Source: Brucepastera parasyntrophica (GTDB lineage: Bacteria > Spirochaetota > Spirochaetia > Treponematales > Treponemataceae). Taken from it: a stretch of DNA of 64,000 nucleotides. Each line of letters opens with the position of its first letter. Position 1 is the stretch's first letter. Positions 28,821-38,779 of the stretch are shown one piece after another. A program made the position numbers and the translations under genes. A model generated the notes under the pieces. It was not told the DNA's origin and did not search any database. It saw only the letters and a list, made by a program, of their open reading frames with translations. The stretch spans positions 1,048,501 to 1,112,500 of the forward strand of contig NZ_CP084606.1 in the NCBI RefSeq assembly GCF_022376835.1, in the 5' to 3' direction.

Positions 28821-29850
28821 CCTCTTCAATATTTTCCCATTCACCGGCAATAATTATTTCAGGTTCAAGCACAAAGCCTGTCCGGTCATATACCTGTTCT
28901 TTTATCTTTTTGATAAGCGCATACACTTCCGATGCCCGCGCATTACCCGTATTTATAATAAAATTCCCGTGCCAGGGGGACACCTGCGCATCGCCTATCC
29001 GCAGCCCGCACAGGCCTGTTTCATCAATAATTTTCCCCGACGGTTTCCCGTACTCCCTGTTGTTTTTAAAGGCGCTGCCCGCAGAAGGATACCGGAAATG
29101 CCCTTTTTCTTCTCTGTCCCTGATATGTTCATTCATTTCCTGAGTGATATGTTCAGGTAAACCGGGAAAAAGCCTGAAAGTTACGGAAAGTATTACCGGC
29201 GTACCGCCATACAGCAGTAAAGGTTTTTCTCCGTACTCTTTCTGAAAGGGCGATCTTTTATACTCCCATTCGGAAGGAATATACTGTCTCTTTTCAATTA
29301 TACACCTTTCTTCGCGAAAACCAACTATTTCAGCTTCAAAAAAAACATCCGATATTGAACAGGCGTAGCACCGGGCATTCATATAGGCGGCGCCGCCGAC
29401 AGTACCCGGCAGTCCGGCAAAGCTTTCCAGCCCCGAAAGTCCGTGTTCCGCACACCATTGGGTCAGGGTATTCATTTCACAGCCGGCTTCGGCGGTAACC
29501 AGAACAGGCTTATCCGGGTCCCCGGTATCCGAAAAAGTAATCCGGTCCAGTTTTACCGGAGATAGTACCGCCCCCCGGATACCCGTATCAGAAACAAGAA
29601 GGTTCGAGCCGCCGCCGACAATCGATACCGGTATTCCGTTTTGCATGAAAAAAGTAATGAGTTCAATAAGAATTTCACGGTTTTCAGGCTCAATATAAAC
29701 ATCCGCAGGCCCTCCGGTACGAAATGACGTATGAGCGGACATGGGTTCATCAAACAGCAGTTTTCGCTGTCCGAGCAGCCCGCGGATCAGAGGATGGTCT
29801 TTTGTGATATTGCTATTTTCCAGTAATTTACGTACATTATTCATATTCAA
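28816..29850 (-). CDS. murB: UDP-N-acetylenolpyruvoylglucosamine reductase
   Basis: FAD/NADPH enzyme making UDP-MurNAc for peptidoglycan. 344 aa. FAD-binding blocks: HTSFRTGGPADVY (about residue 41), SIVGGGSNLLVSDTGIRGAVL, and GLPGTVGGAAYMNARCYAC. The catalytic-serine region is YPSAGSAFKN, and the C-terminal Glu lies near LEPEIII. Active-site elements are complete. It is divergent from cysS with a 67-bp gap. A TATAAT lies 11 nt before its ATG and no strong Shine-Dalgarno is seen. Confidence 0.95.
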   Translation of the reverse strand: MNMNNVRKLLENSNITKDHPLIRGLLGQRKLLFDEPMSAHTSFRTGGPADVYIEPENREILIELITFFMQNGIPVSIVGGGSNLLVSDTGIRGAVLSPVKLDRITFSDTGDPDKPVLVTAEAGCEMNTLTQWCAEHGLSGLESFAGLPGTVGGAAYMNARCYACSISDVFFEAEIVGFREERCIIEKRQYIPSEWEYKRSPFQKEYGEKPLLLYGGTPVILSVTFRLFPGLPEHITQEMNEHIRDREEKGHFRYPSAGSAFKNNREYGKPSGKIIDETGLCGLRIGDAQVSPWHGNFIINTGNARASEVYALIKKIKEQVYDRTGFVLEPEIIIAGEWENIEEE

Positions 29851-29917
29851 TGTTAATTATATAGGAAAAACAATTGTTGCAAAAGGGAAGATTGTCCCGG
29901 AAAAGGCGGAGGAAATA

Positions 29918-31372
29918 ATGGCTTTGGAACTATACAATACCATGAGCAGATCTATTGAACAGTTCCAGCCTCTGGATTCCGGAAAAGTCGGTTTTTATGG
30001 CTGCGGGCCCACGGTATATAATTACGCCCATATAGGGAACCTTCGCGCCTATGTTTTTCAGGATACGCTTACACGTGCGCTCCGTTTTCTCGGCTATGAT
30101 GTGGCCCATGTAATGAATATCACCGATATCGGGCATCTGGCGGACGACGCGGATGACGGTGAAGATAAAATGGTCAAAACGGCGGAAGAACGCGGAAAGT
30201 CGGTTCTTGAAATCGCCGAGTATTATACAGACGCCTTTTTCAGAGACACGGAACAGCTGAATATAATCAGGCCATCAGTAGTGTGTAAGGCAACCGAACA
30301 TATCCCCCAAATGATTGATCTCATAAAGCGGATTGAGGCAAATGGCCATACCTACATGGCCGGCGGAAACCTGTATTATGATATTTCCACATTTCCCGAT
30401 TACGGAAAACTCGCAAGGCTTGATCTGAATGATTTAAAAGCGGGCGCGCGCATAGAAATAGATGAGAATAAACGAAATCCCTATGACTTTGTACTGTGGT
30501 TCACCAAGAGTAAATTCGAAAACCAGGCCCTGACCTGGGACTCTCCCTGGGGCCGCGGGTATCCCGGCTGGCACATCGAGTGCTCAGCAATGAGTATGTA
30601 TTATCTCGGAGAACAGTTTGACATTCATACCGGTGGAATAGACCATATCCCGATCCACCATACAAATGAAATAGCCCAGAGTGAGGGCGCAACCGGGAAA
30701 AAATGGGTGTATTACTGGCTCCATAATGAATTTCTTGTCATGTCAAAGGGAAAAATGTCAAAATCGAGCGGTAATTTTATTACCCTTCAGACAATCATTG
30801 ATGAGGGGTATGAAGCCCTGGATTACCGATATTTTCTTCTCGGTGGACATTACCGGAACCAGCTCGCTTTTTCCTGGGAATCCATGAACAGTGCGAAAAA
30901 CTCGCGGCGAAGCCTGCTCCAGCGGATTAAAAAACTGATTGAGTCCGCAGGGAATACGGATTTCAGCTCCGGTGATTTTACGTCCCTTGAGAATACCCCG
31001 GCCTCGGTGTATGCAGAGCGATTTAAAAGCCACATCGAACAGGATTTGAATACTCCGCGCGCGCTTTCGGAATTGCAGGCCCTGCTGCGCGCCCCGGACA
31101 TATCTCCGGAACATATACTGCAGGGGATTGCCCTTATGGATACCGTCCTGGGCCTTAATCTGATAACCGAAGCCCGGAAAAGTATCACGGAGCAGAATAG
31201 CGCCGCTGCCAGTGATGAAGATAATACATTTATAGAGGAGCTTGTTGCCGAACGGACCGAAGCAAAGCAAACAAAAAACTGGACCCGGGCGGATGAAATC
31301 CGTAACCTTCTCAGGGAAAAAGGGATTATACTTGAAGATACTCCTTCGGGAACAATCTGGAGACGATCATGA
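29918..31372 (+). CDS. cysS: cysteinyl-tRNA synthetase
   Basis: Class I synthetase charging tRNA-Cys. I start at the ATG at 29918 because it follows GGCGGAGG and fits the family. The longer frame would run through the murB 5' end. Hallmarks: YGCGPTVYNYAHIGNLR (HIGH equivalent HIGN, zinc Cys), PWGRGYPGWHIECSAMS (zinc Cys/His), HTNEIAQSEG, and KGKMSKSSGNF (KMSKS). 484 aa, near family length (460-490). It is followed 24 bp later by the ECF sigma gene, so the three downstream genes may be read through. Confidence 0.96.
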   Translation: MALELYNTMSRSIEQFQPLDSGKVGFYGCGPTVYNYAHIGNLRAYVFQDTLTRALRFLGYDVAHVMNITDIGHLADDADDGEDKMVKTAEERGKSVLEIAEYYTDAFFRDTEQLNIIRPSVVCKATEHIPQMIDLIKRIEANGHTYMAGGNLYYDISTFPDYGKLARLDLNDLKAGARIEIDENKRNPYDFVLWFTKSKFENQALTWDSPWGRGYPGWHIECSAMSMYYLGEQFDIHTGGIDHIPIHHTNEIAQSEGATGKKWVYYWLHNEFLVMSKGKMSKSSGNFITLQTIIDEGYEALDYRYFLLGGHYRNQLAFSWESMNSAKNSRRSLLQRIKKLIESAGNTDFSSGDFTSLENTPASVYAERFKSHIEQDLNTPRALSELQALLRAPDISPEHILQGIALMDTVLGLNLITEARKSITEQNSAAASDEDNTFIEELVAERTEAKQTKNWTRADEIRNLLREKGIILEDTPSGTIWRRS

Positions 31373-31396
31373 GTTGTAACTATTCCGGGGGATTAT

Positions 31397-31939
31397 GTGT
31401 TTGAAACAGTAGATGTGCTCCGGGCGACGGATGAAAAAGATTTCCGGACGATTTACACGGAAACGATGCCGATATTGTTCAAAATCGCATACCGTATTGC
31501 CGGCAATGAAGAAGCCGCTGAGGATTTAAGTCATGATGCGCTTATTAAAATGACGGAAAAGGATATGCAGTTTCCGTCGGTAAATGACGCGAAATACTGG
31601 CTTATACGTGTAGTAAAAAATGCCTCGCTCAATTATGCGAAAAGAAAAACCCGTGAAAGGCGGGCCTATGAGCGGGTATTAAAGGAAGACAAGCGGACGA
31701 TTGATTCGGGAGAAACCATCCTCCTGAAACGGGATTCGATCAAAAGAGTCCAGGATGCACTTGAAAAACTTCCTCCGAATCTGCGGGTTGTACTTCAGCT
31801 CAAGGAATACGGGGATTTGAACTATAAAGAAATTGGGCGGGTTTTAGGAATTACCGAAGGCAATGTTAAGGTCAGAGTTTTCCGTGCCCGCGAGCAATTA
31901 TCACGTTTATTAGAAGAGGATGATGTTTATGTGCCCTGA
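31397..31939 (+). CDS. ECF-type RNA polymerase sigma factor
   Basis: 180 aa. Region 2 runs about 15-80 (ILFKIAYRIAGNEEAAEDLSHD, the -10 binding block). Region 4 is about 120-170 (LEKLPPNLRVVLQLKEYGDLN, then YKEIGRVLGITEGNVKVRVF HTH). GTG start behind a GGGG(A)-type Shine-Dalgarno. It overlaps the next gene by 20 bp, so the anti-sigma partner is translationally coupled. Target promoters not visible. Confidence 0.92.
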   Translation: MFETVDVLRATDEKDFRTIYTETMPILFKIAYRIAGNEEAAEDLSHDALIKMTEKDMQFPSVNDAKYWLIRVVKNASLNYAKRKTRERRAYERVLKEDKRTIDSGETILLKRDSIKRVQDALEKLPPNLRVVLQLKEYGDLNYKEIGRVLGITEGNVKVRVFRAREQLSRLLEEDDVYVP

Positions 31940-32621
31940 TCCTGATCTTTATTCTTCTTATCTGGATGGAGAAATCCCTTCTCCCTGGAAAGAAAGGCTT
32001 GCAAGCCATATGGAATCGTGTGAAGCCTGTAAAAAAAGATATGAAAAATACCGGCAGCTGCATATAGTAATGCATTCGGATGTGCCGGCAGTTTCGCAGG
32101 AAATAATGGAATCTTCATTTACACAAATTTCCGCAAGGCACAGAATGATTGTGCAAACCATGTACCAGAAGAAAACCCAGACTTCATCCTGGATACAGAA
32201 ATCGGTCCGGCTCCCGCTGCCCGCGTTTGCCGCCATACTGCTTGCCGCGATTTTTCTTCCCAGTATTTTTGTAATGCAATCAGCCGGCTCTGTAAACAGG
32301 GAGCAGACAAGGCAGTTTAATGCTATTTTATCAGCCCTCCAGCAGAATATGTCAAACCAGCATATGGTAAATACAAGCCTGCCGGTCATTTACAGTCCCG
32401 ATATGCCGGAAAGAACAGTTTCCAATACGCGTCAGCCGGAAGGCGGACAGATTTTTACTGTTGTTGACTACGGCAAAAATTTTGCCACCGACAAAACTAT
32501 GTTTTCCAACGCTGAAATTATTATAATCAGCCTTCCTGATATTACCCGTTTCAGCAATACGGGGGAGCAGCTTTTTTCCAGAAAGGAAGCTTCACAGCGT
32601 TTCGTGAACTATTATAAATAA
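31920..32621 (+). CDS. membrane anti-sigma factor with zinc-finger domain
   Basis: 233 aa. The N-terminal cytosolic zinc-finger (ZAS-type) domain has HMESCEACKKRY (HxxxCxxC) at about residues 30-41. One transmembrane helix (about 99-119, PAFAAILLAAIFLPSIFV) leads to an extracytoplasmic region of about 110 residues with no known domain. This is the standard layout for anti-sigma factors held at the inner membrane. Its stop overlaps the next ATG (TAATG). Confidence 0.88.
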   Translation: MMFMCPDPDLYSSYLDGEIPSPWKERLASHMESCEACKKRYEKYRQLHIVMHSDVPAVSQEIMESSFTQISARHRMIVQTMYQKKTQTSSWIQKSVRLPLPAFAAILLAAIFLPSIFVMQSAGSVNREQTRQFNAILSALQQNMSNQHMVNTSLPVIYSPDMPERTVSNTRQPEGGQIFTVVDYGKNFATDKTMFSNAEIIIISLPDITRFSNTGEQLFSRKEASQRFVNYYK

Positions 32622-34285
32622 TGAAACAAAATTTTTTTACCGGTCTCTTCCAGCGTTCTGCGTTATTCAGGTTTCTGATCCTGCCTGTCCTGTTTCTTCT
32701 GTTCATTGCATGCATCGCAGGTATTACCTTTTTACTGAAACGGGATCCTGTTATTGAGTCCATATCCCCTGCGGTTGCGGAACCGGAAGAAATAGTTATT
32801 CTCCGGGGAAGGGACTTCGGCGACGAACAGGGGGATTCCTGGATAGAACTGGGCGGGAACCGGCTGTCGAATTCAACTGTTATAAAATGGTCCGATTCCA
32901 CTATCATGTTTAAATTGCCGCCCCTTGCCGATGAAGGGCTGCTGTATGTATGCAGCAGGTACGGAAAAAGCAATCCCCAGATGCTGGCAAATAAAAAAAA
33001 CATCCCTGTTATTATTCAAACCGCTTCAGACATAGGCCTGCCCGTTATTTCCCAGTTTGACTCCGCAAGAACCTCAATAGGAAAACGTTTAATAATCACC
33101 GGTAAGAATTTCGGGGTGTCCCGCAGCGGGGCCCAGGTGTTCTTCACCTGGGAAAATGATCCGCTGAATTACAGTTTTCAGCCTGAGCAAATGATTGCTG
33201 CCGGTTATGAGCAGGAATCCGATTATGAATACTGGAGTGACCAGGAAATCCGTGTGAGGGTTCCGGACGGCGCGGCCACAGGAAATGTGTATATCCAGAC
33301 AGAACGGGGACTGAGTAATCCGGCGCAGATAGAATTGATCAACATGCCGGGTACAAAAAAGTACACGGACCGGAGAACCTATGTTTTGTCCCTGCAGATA
33401 GATATCACCAATCTGGAAGCCGAAAACGGAAACACGCTTTTTCTGCGTGTCCCGAGGCCCGCTGTAAGCGCTTCCCAGCGAGGAATCCGCATAACCGAGT
33501 CATCCCCTGATCCGTATATGGAAAATCACCGGGGGACAATTCTTGTAAAGCTTGAAAATCTGAGAACAGGAAAAAACGAGAGAATTTCCAATTCCTTTAT
33601 TCTGACAAATTATGGCATAGAAACCGAAATTAATCCGGCCCGTGTCAGGACTTACTCGGACAAAGAAGATCCTTTTTATCTGCTGTATACGGCCGCCGAC
33701 CCCATTGTTCCTTCCGATAATGAGGAAATAAAAAAAATGGCCGCTTCCATTACCGGAAGGGAACAGAACCCTTACCGGAAAGCAAACATGATTTATTCAT
33801 GGCTGACCGGAAATTTTTCATACAATCCGCCGGCCAGTCCTGACCGTCCGGTTACCGAGGCTCTGAATACACAGAGCGGAGACGCATATGATCTGGCTGT
33901 TTTATTCTGTGCGCTCGCCCGCGCGTCGGGGATTCCCTCAATACCGGCGGCAGGAATTCTTATCGACCAGAAACTGAATCCGGTCACACATTACTGGGCT
34001 GAATTTTATATTGAGAATTTCGGATGGTTTCCGGTCGACCCCGCGCTTGAAATCGGGATCCCCTTCTCTGTAAATGCTGAAAAAAACCGGCATTTCGGAA
34101 ATATTGATGTAAATCATATAGCTTTTTCAAGGGGCTGGACTGACCAGAAACCGATGACTCCTAACAGCAAAATCGTTTACAGGCCCCGGGCCTTTGCGTT
34201 CCAGTCTGTGTGGGAAGAATCAATAGGCAAAATAAGCGGCTATACTTCATTCTGGACCAATCCGGGCGTTGTCGGTTTTTATTAA
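32621..34285 (+). CDS. membrane-anchored IPT/TIG plus transglutaminase-like protein lacking the catalytic Cys
   Basis: 554 aa. One N-terminal transmembrane helix (about 12-36), two IPT/TIG Ig-like domains (about 45-125, 130-240; motif ITGKNFGVSRSG), a connecting region and a transglutaminase-like core (about 370-490). The core has the His/Asp block HYWAEFYIENFGWFPVDPA. In the usual G-x-C position the sequence is GDAYDLA, i.e. Ala replaces Cys. It is therefore probably a non-catalytic version. Tightly coupled to the anti-sigma gene, it may sense or stabilise an envelope component controlling the sigma factor. Confidence 0.82.
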   Translation: MKQNFFTGLFQRSALFRFLILPVLFLLFIACIAGITFLLKRDPVIESISPAVAEPEEIVILRGRDFGDEQGDSWIELGGNRLSNSTVIKWSDSTIMFKLPPLADEGLLYVCSRYGKSNPQMLANKKNIPVIIQTASDIGLPVISQFDSARTSIGKRLIITGKNFGVSRSGAQVFFTWENDPLNYSFQPEQMIAAGYEQESDYEYWSDQEIRVRVPDGAATGNVYIQTERGLSNPAQIELINMPGTKKYTDRRTYVLSLQIDITNLEAENGNTLFLRVPRPAVSASQRGIRITESSPDPYMENHRGTILVKLENLRTGKNERISNSFILTNYGIETEINPARVRTYSDKEDPFYLLYTAADPIVPSDNEEIKKMAASITGREQNPYRKANMIYSWLTGNFSYNPPASPDRPVTEALNTQSGDAYDLAVLFCALARASGIPSIPAAGILIDQKLNPVTHYWAEFYIENFGWFPVDPALEIGIPFSVNAEKNRHFGNIDVNHIAFSRGWTDQKPMTPNSKIVYRPRAFAFQSVWEESIGKISGYTSFWTNPGVVGFY

Positions 34286-34287
34286 AG

Positions 34288-34306
34288 ACCGGCGAATTCC
34301 GGTTTT
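34288..34306 (+). terminator. terminator of the sigma operon
   Basis: ACCGG (34288-34292) pairs with CCGGT (34299-34303), followed by TTT. It begins 3 bp after the stop. Confidence 0.5.
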
Positions 34307-34368
34307 GACGCAAAAATAGCGTTCTCCTTCCTGACATAATTCATAATTTAGGGTATAAGTTATCTGAG

Positions 34369-34399
34369 GCGATTTCAAAATGTCAGATTTTGAAATCGC
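34369..34399. repeat. 13-bp inverted repeat sharing a core with the next one
   Basis: GCGATTTCAAAAT (34369-34381) pairs with 34387-34399. Shares ATTTCAAAA with the IR at 34446. Confidence 0.6.
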
Positions 34400-34445
34400 T
34401 TCCCTATATGTAAGTGCAGAAAGCGCGTAAAACATGCTTTCCAGA

Positions 34446-34484
34446 GAACCAATTTCAAAACTCGGTTAGTTTTGAAATTGGTTC
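34446..34484. repeat. 16-bp inverted repeat upstream of pyrH
   Basis: GAACCAATTTCAAAAC (34446-34461) pairs perfectly with 34469-34484. It ends 26 bp before the pyrH ATG, so it could be an operator or an attenuator. No T-run follows. Confidence 0.6.
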
Positions 34485-34510
34485 ATATATCACATAAAAT
34501 GGAGCCTTAT

Positions 34511-35193
34511 ATGGTTATGGTTATTTCCCTGGGGGATCTATAGTCGCGCCGGATAATCCGGATACCGAATTTCTGTCTTCCTTTGTTTCGCTGATACGCG
34601 CCTGGATATCGGAAGATAATTCGCGGAAGCTGATTCTTGTTGTTGGAGGCGGCGGCCCGGCGAGGACATATCAAAAAGCGTTAAAAACCGTTAACCCGGA
34701 TGCGGGAAATGATCAGGCGGACTGGATTGGGATTATGGCGACCCGGCTGAATGCCCAATTAATGAAAGCCCTTTTTGCCGATATTTGTCCGTCAGAAGTA
34801 GTTTATGACCCGACATCAGTGGAAGTATTTACCGGACATATTCTTGTCGCGGCCGGGTGGAAACCGGGATTTTCAACCGATAATGACGCGGTTCTGCTTG
34901 CCGAACGTTTTTCGGCCGATACTGTAATTAATCTATCAAATATTGCCAAAGTCTACACGGAAGATCCCAGAGTTAATCGGGAGGCAAAGCCTATTGATAC
35001 AATTTGCTGGGCCGACTTCCGGAAAATGGTCGGAGATGAGTGGGTCCCGGGTAAGAATGTTCCTTTTGATCCGATAGCCAGTCTTCACGCTGAAAAGGCG
35101 GGAATACAGGTTATCTGCGCCGCGGGACGGGACATTGATAACCTGCGCGCTATTCTGGACAAAAAGCCCTTTACTGGTACCATAATAGGCTGA
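34511..35193 (+). CDS. pyrH: UMP kinase (frame broken once at the N-terminus)
   Basis: Makes UDP from UMP. The usable frame from an internal ATG lacks the N-terminus. One G added at 34531-34535 starts the protein at the ATG 34511 (after GGAG) with MVMVISLGGSIVAPDN, the expected phosphate-binding start, giving 227 aa. Other family blocks: LILVVGGGGPARTYQ, GHILVAAGWKPGFSTDNDAV and NLSNIAKVYTEDPR. The form resembles the shorter archaeal/spirochaete PyrH-like kinases rather than E. coli PyrH. Essential, so a genuine frameshift is unlikely. Confidence 0.88.
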
Positions 35194-35219
35194 AAAACGG
35201 AAAATTGCGGAAGAAGATT

Positions 35220-35818
35220 CTAGCCGTATAAATGATCAAGGAGCTTTTTAAGTTTTTCTCCGTATTCAGGATCAGCGGCCCAGGTTCCTGCGAGGCCGTG
35301 TATTTCAGGTGATTTCCCTTTTGGGTTAACCCATTTATACCTTGGGTCAACCAAATCCCCTACCAGAGGTTCAGGTGAAGCATAGGCCTTCAAATGCTGG
35401 ATATGAGCCCGGACGCCGGTCCGCTCATCGGGAAAAATATTTCCCTTTTGTCCGGGACCGATTGATCCGAGTCCGCAAAAATTATTCATATCGGGCGTTA
35501 CCAGTCCGCCGAACCGGAGAAATCCGGTTTCCAGGCACATCTGGATAAAAGCCACATCAGGATTTACTCCTTCAATTTCAGCCTCCTCCACATATAAGGT
35601 GATAAGCCGCTGGACTTTGTCTATGTCGGCATCCGGATTCTTCTCCATAAAAAAAGAAACCTTTCTGTGTTCCGGTATATATCCGGTTCCCATAATAAGA
35701 TGGGGGCGGCCTTTTTTTCGATTTCCGTCCCGGGGCCTTCCGGTTTTTCAGGCGGCAGGGTACGGCAGCCGGACACAAACAATATCAGTGCGCAGATAAA
35801 AAAAAGTATACTTTTCAT
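35220..35818 (-). CDS. lipoprotein with glucosaminidase (GH73-like) domain (frame broken once)
   Basis: The 157-aa frame lacks an export signal. One base added to the G-run 35702-35706 joins it to MKSILFFICALILFVSGCRT (lipobox SGC, Cys 18), giving 199 aa. The domain has an AAPHLIMGTGYIPEHRKVSF opening, then QMCLETGFLRFGG (probable catalytic Glu), NNFCGLG and GVRAHIQHLKAY, as in bacterial glucosaminidases that cut peptidoglycan. Exported to the periplasm/outer membrane. Divergent from radC. Confidence 0.8.
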
Positions 35819-35884
35819 ATTTTTCTCATCGGAATTTCCGGCCAAAACATGAAATTTATGAAGAAAAATAAGGCAGGAGAGGTT

Positions 35885-36535
35885 ATGTCTGTACACAGAA
35901 AACCGGATATAAGAGAAAGGATAAAAAAACGGGGAGTGGAATTTCTCACCGATAAAGAACTCATTGCCCTCATTCTCCGGACCGGAACCGCTAATTTTCC
36001 TGTGATGGAGTTATCGGCGAATGTAATAAAAGCCCTTGATACGGGTTCTTCAGAAATAATTACGGAACGTCTGAATGGTATAGAGGGAATGGGCGATTCA
36101 AAAACAAGTACAATACTTGCGGCGCTGGAGCTGGGCAGAAGATATTTTGGAACCCAGCGTCGGAAAATCCATATGGCAACCGATGTATATCCGCTGGTTC
36201 GTCATTTTGAAGACAGAAAGCAGGAACATTTTATATGTATGTCTCTGAACGGCGCCCATGAAGTTCTCGCGATACGGGTTGTGAGTATAGGAATACTGAA
36301 TAAAACAATTGTCCATCCGAGGGAAGTATATGCGGACCCTATAGCGGACAGGGCCGCGGCAATCATTATTTGCCATAATCATCCCTCCGGACAAATACAT
36401 CCGTCAGATGAAGATAAAAACATTACCAAGATGCTCAAGGCAGCAGGCGAACTCATCGGCATTACCCTGCTGGATCATCTTATTCTGACCCCGAAAGGCA
36501 ACTACTTCAGTTTTGCGGAAGCGGGGTTATTTTGA
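35885..36535 (+). CDS. radC: RadC/JAB-domain protein
   Basis: 216 aa starting at ATG 35885 behind AGGAGAGG; an upstream in-frame ATG adds 12 residues without a Shine-Dalgarno. N-terminal helix-hairpin-helix part (LNGIEGMGDSKTSTILAALE), then the C-terminal JAB1/MPN-like domain with the metal motif HNHPSGQ..PSDED (about residues 160-175). Despite the name, a repair role for RadC is not established; the JAMM motif suggests a metal-dependent hydrolase. Confidence 0.9.
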   Translation: MSVHRKPDIRERIKKRGVEFLTDKELIALILRTGTANFPVMELSANVIKALDTGSSEIITERLNGIEGMGDSKTSTILAALELGRRYFGTQRRKIHMATDVYPLVRHFEDRKQEHFICMSLNGAHEVLAIRVVSIGILNKTIVHPREVYADPIADRAAAIIICHNHPSGQIHPSDEDKNITKMLKAAGELIGITLLDHLILTPKGNYFSFAEAGLF

Positions 36536-36628
36536 CATTTCCTGCATACGGAGTATACACTTTTATGAAACTTCATTATTGACTTATTCAGCAAAAGCAT
36601 TAAGATAAAGACTAGGAGATACCGGGTT

Positions 36629-38145
36629 TTGAAGAGGACTGATCTGCATCAACAATTAATTGCTCAACTCACGTCGGAAGGTGTAGATCTGGACAGGCTG
36701 ATCCGTTTTATCAATGATTTAAATGACGGAAAATTTGATAATTTGCCGGAATTTGTTCCGTATTCAGTCCCGGAAATTACAAATCCGGCTATTTTCGACC
36801 GCTGCAAACCCGCTGTCTGGACCATGCCCTATAATGAGGCGCGGAGCCGTTTTGATTTTCTCGAAATTCCTCTGAATCCCGATTCTCTGGGGATTATCCT
36901 TAATGGCAATATAACCTTTGACGAAGCTGCGCTTAAAAAATCGGCGTCTATTTATATCCGAAAGCTGCTTACGGGATACTCAACGGAGGGTCTGCATCAA
37001 CATACACCGATGTAAAACGAAATAAACTGTTTGATCCGGCGCTCTTTGAAGAGTATCAAGACAAGTTTTTTTCACTGGCCGAAAATACAAAAGACAGACC
37101 AAAGGGGATAACTTCGGGATTTATCAACCCGGACGGAAGTCCGGGATACAGTTTTTTGCTGCTGAAGCTCCGGATGCTTCTAAGGCATAAAAAAGAGTTT
37201 TTTGATCTGACAGGAAGGCTTCCCCAGGTTATTTTACCGGCGTTTCAAATGACCAGTGTTCTAACGGACACAGCAGTTAATCAGGCTTTGCTTGAATATG
37301 AAACATTTCAGGAGCTTACGGAAATTGCCGCTGAACTCGGCTGCCCTCCAATAGAAATGAGTACAGCTTCACAGTCAATGATGGCGGCAATTACCCATTC
37401 ATCTTTCGGGAAACCCCGGAGAATTTTTGATACGGCTTACGGCAAACCGGACTGCGGATTGCCCCTGCCGGGCGGACACGGTCAGAATTTTGAAATTCTT
37501 GCCGGAATTTACCGGAACATGTATGAACAGGGGATCCGGTATGTATGGCTCGGAAATGTGGATAACTTAGGCTTTACTGTAGATCCCGTTTCACTGGCTG
37601 TTTTTGCGCTTTCCGGCACTGATGCGGCATTTGAGGCTTCATACAGGACTCCAATGGATGTTAAGGGAGGAATACTGGTAAGCGACAGGCAGGGAAAAAT
37701 TACCTGCGCTGACATAGGGCCGGCCATTACAATTGAAAAAGTACACGAATTTGAAACAGAGGGCAAACATATACTTTTTAACTGCGGGATAGGTCTTTTT
37801 GACCTGAAAAAACTTATAGAACATCTGGATTTTATTCCTTACGAATTACCGCTGCGAATTACTGACCAGGATAAAGATGCGGGACTATACGCCCAAATGG
37901 AACAGATTACCTGGGAAATTATCGGCCTTATACCAAAACCGTTCTTTTTTGCCGTTGAAAAAAGCAAACGTTTTGTCGCGTCAAAAATGCTTATGGAGAA
38001 TATTATTACCAGCCTGCCGCCGGATAATCATAATGCGTCTGAAATGGGAAAAATATCCGGGCAGATGCACAAGGGCCTCAATGATTTGCTGAAAACAGAA
38101 TATCTGCTGAATTTACAGAACAAGCGGTGGGTACCGGACGCCTGA
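36629..38145 (+). CDS. UTP-glucose-1-phosphate uridylyltransferase, UDPGP type (frame broken once)
   Basis: Makes UDP-glucose (or a similar UDP-sugar). The raw frames (128 and 329 aa) join when one G is added at 36973-36975, giving LTGILNGGSASTYTDVKRNK with the LNGGSA nucleotide-binding start. The joined protein is 505 aa. Downstream blocks: MTSVLTDTAVNQ (with a T in place of the usual N), LPLPGGHGQNFE, VWLGNVDNLG and EASYRTPMDVKGG. The TTG start follows AGGAG. UDPGP-type enzymes (rather than GalU) occur in several spirochaetes. Confidence 0.85.
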
Positions 38146-38194
38146 CAATCTTTTTTCCAACACCAGGCGTATTTTCAGCGTATTATAAGTATAT

Positions 38195-38779
38195 ATGGAT
38201 GAACTGGATAGTTTATCGCTCCGGGAGGGAGTTCTCTCGGGCGGCGAACGCGCACAAAAAGCCTTTTTGAGCCTCTGGGAATATTATTATAAACGGTTGC
38301 TTTTTTTCGCCGGATCCTACAGGGGCCTGCCTTATTCCGAATACGAAGATGCTGTTGCCGACACGCTCATCGCGGTCTTTCTTTCCCTTGCCCGCTATGA
38401 CCCCTCAAAACCTCTTTCCCCCTGGGTTTACAGAATTGCGGCAAACCGGTTTTCGGACGCGGCCCGGCGGGCTAAGCGAATTTCTCCTGTTCTGATCGGA
38501 GAAAGTGATGGAAATTTTCCCTCACTGGAACCATCTGTCCCGGACACACAGGTATCGGAGGCCGTTGCAAAGGACCTGCTTGAAAAATGCAAAAAAACTA
38601 TTGATACACTGCCGGAAACAGACCGGCGCATCGCATACCTGAAATTCTATGAAAATATGAATGCAAAAGAAATCGGTACAATTCTGAAACTTCCCCCCGG
38701 TACAGTCCGGTGGAAGATTTATACCATACGAAACAGTATAGCTGTTTCTCTGGGAGAAGATTATGGCAGACATAGATAA
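38195..38779 (+). CDS. ECF-type sigma factor (second module)
   Basis: 194 aa. Region 2 (about 23-95) contains YSEYEDAVADTLIAVFLSLARYD and SPWVYRIAANRFSDAAR. Region 4 (about 135-185) contains LPETDRRIAYLKFYENMNAKE and IGTILKLPPGTVRWKIYTIR. A TATTAT lies about 8 bp upstream of the ATG and there is no Shine-Dalgarno, again leaderless-like. It overlaps the downstream small membrane protein by 17 bp. Confidence 0.88.
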   Translation: MDELDSLSLREGVLSGGERAQKAFLSLWEYYYKRLLFFAGSYRGLPYSEYEDAVADTLIAVFLSLARYDPSKPLSPWVYRIAANRFSDAARRAKRISPVLIGESDGNFPSLEPSVPDTQVSEAVAKDLLEKCKKTIDTLPETDRRIAYLKFYENMNAKEIGTILKLPPGTVRWKIYTIRNSIAVSLGEDYGRHR

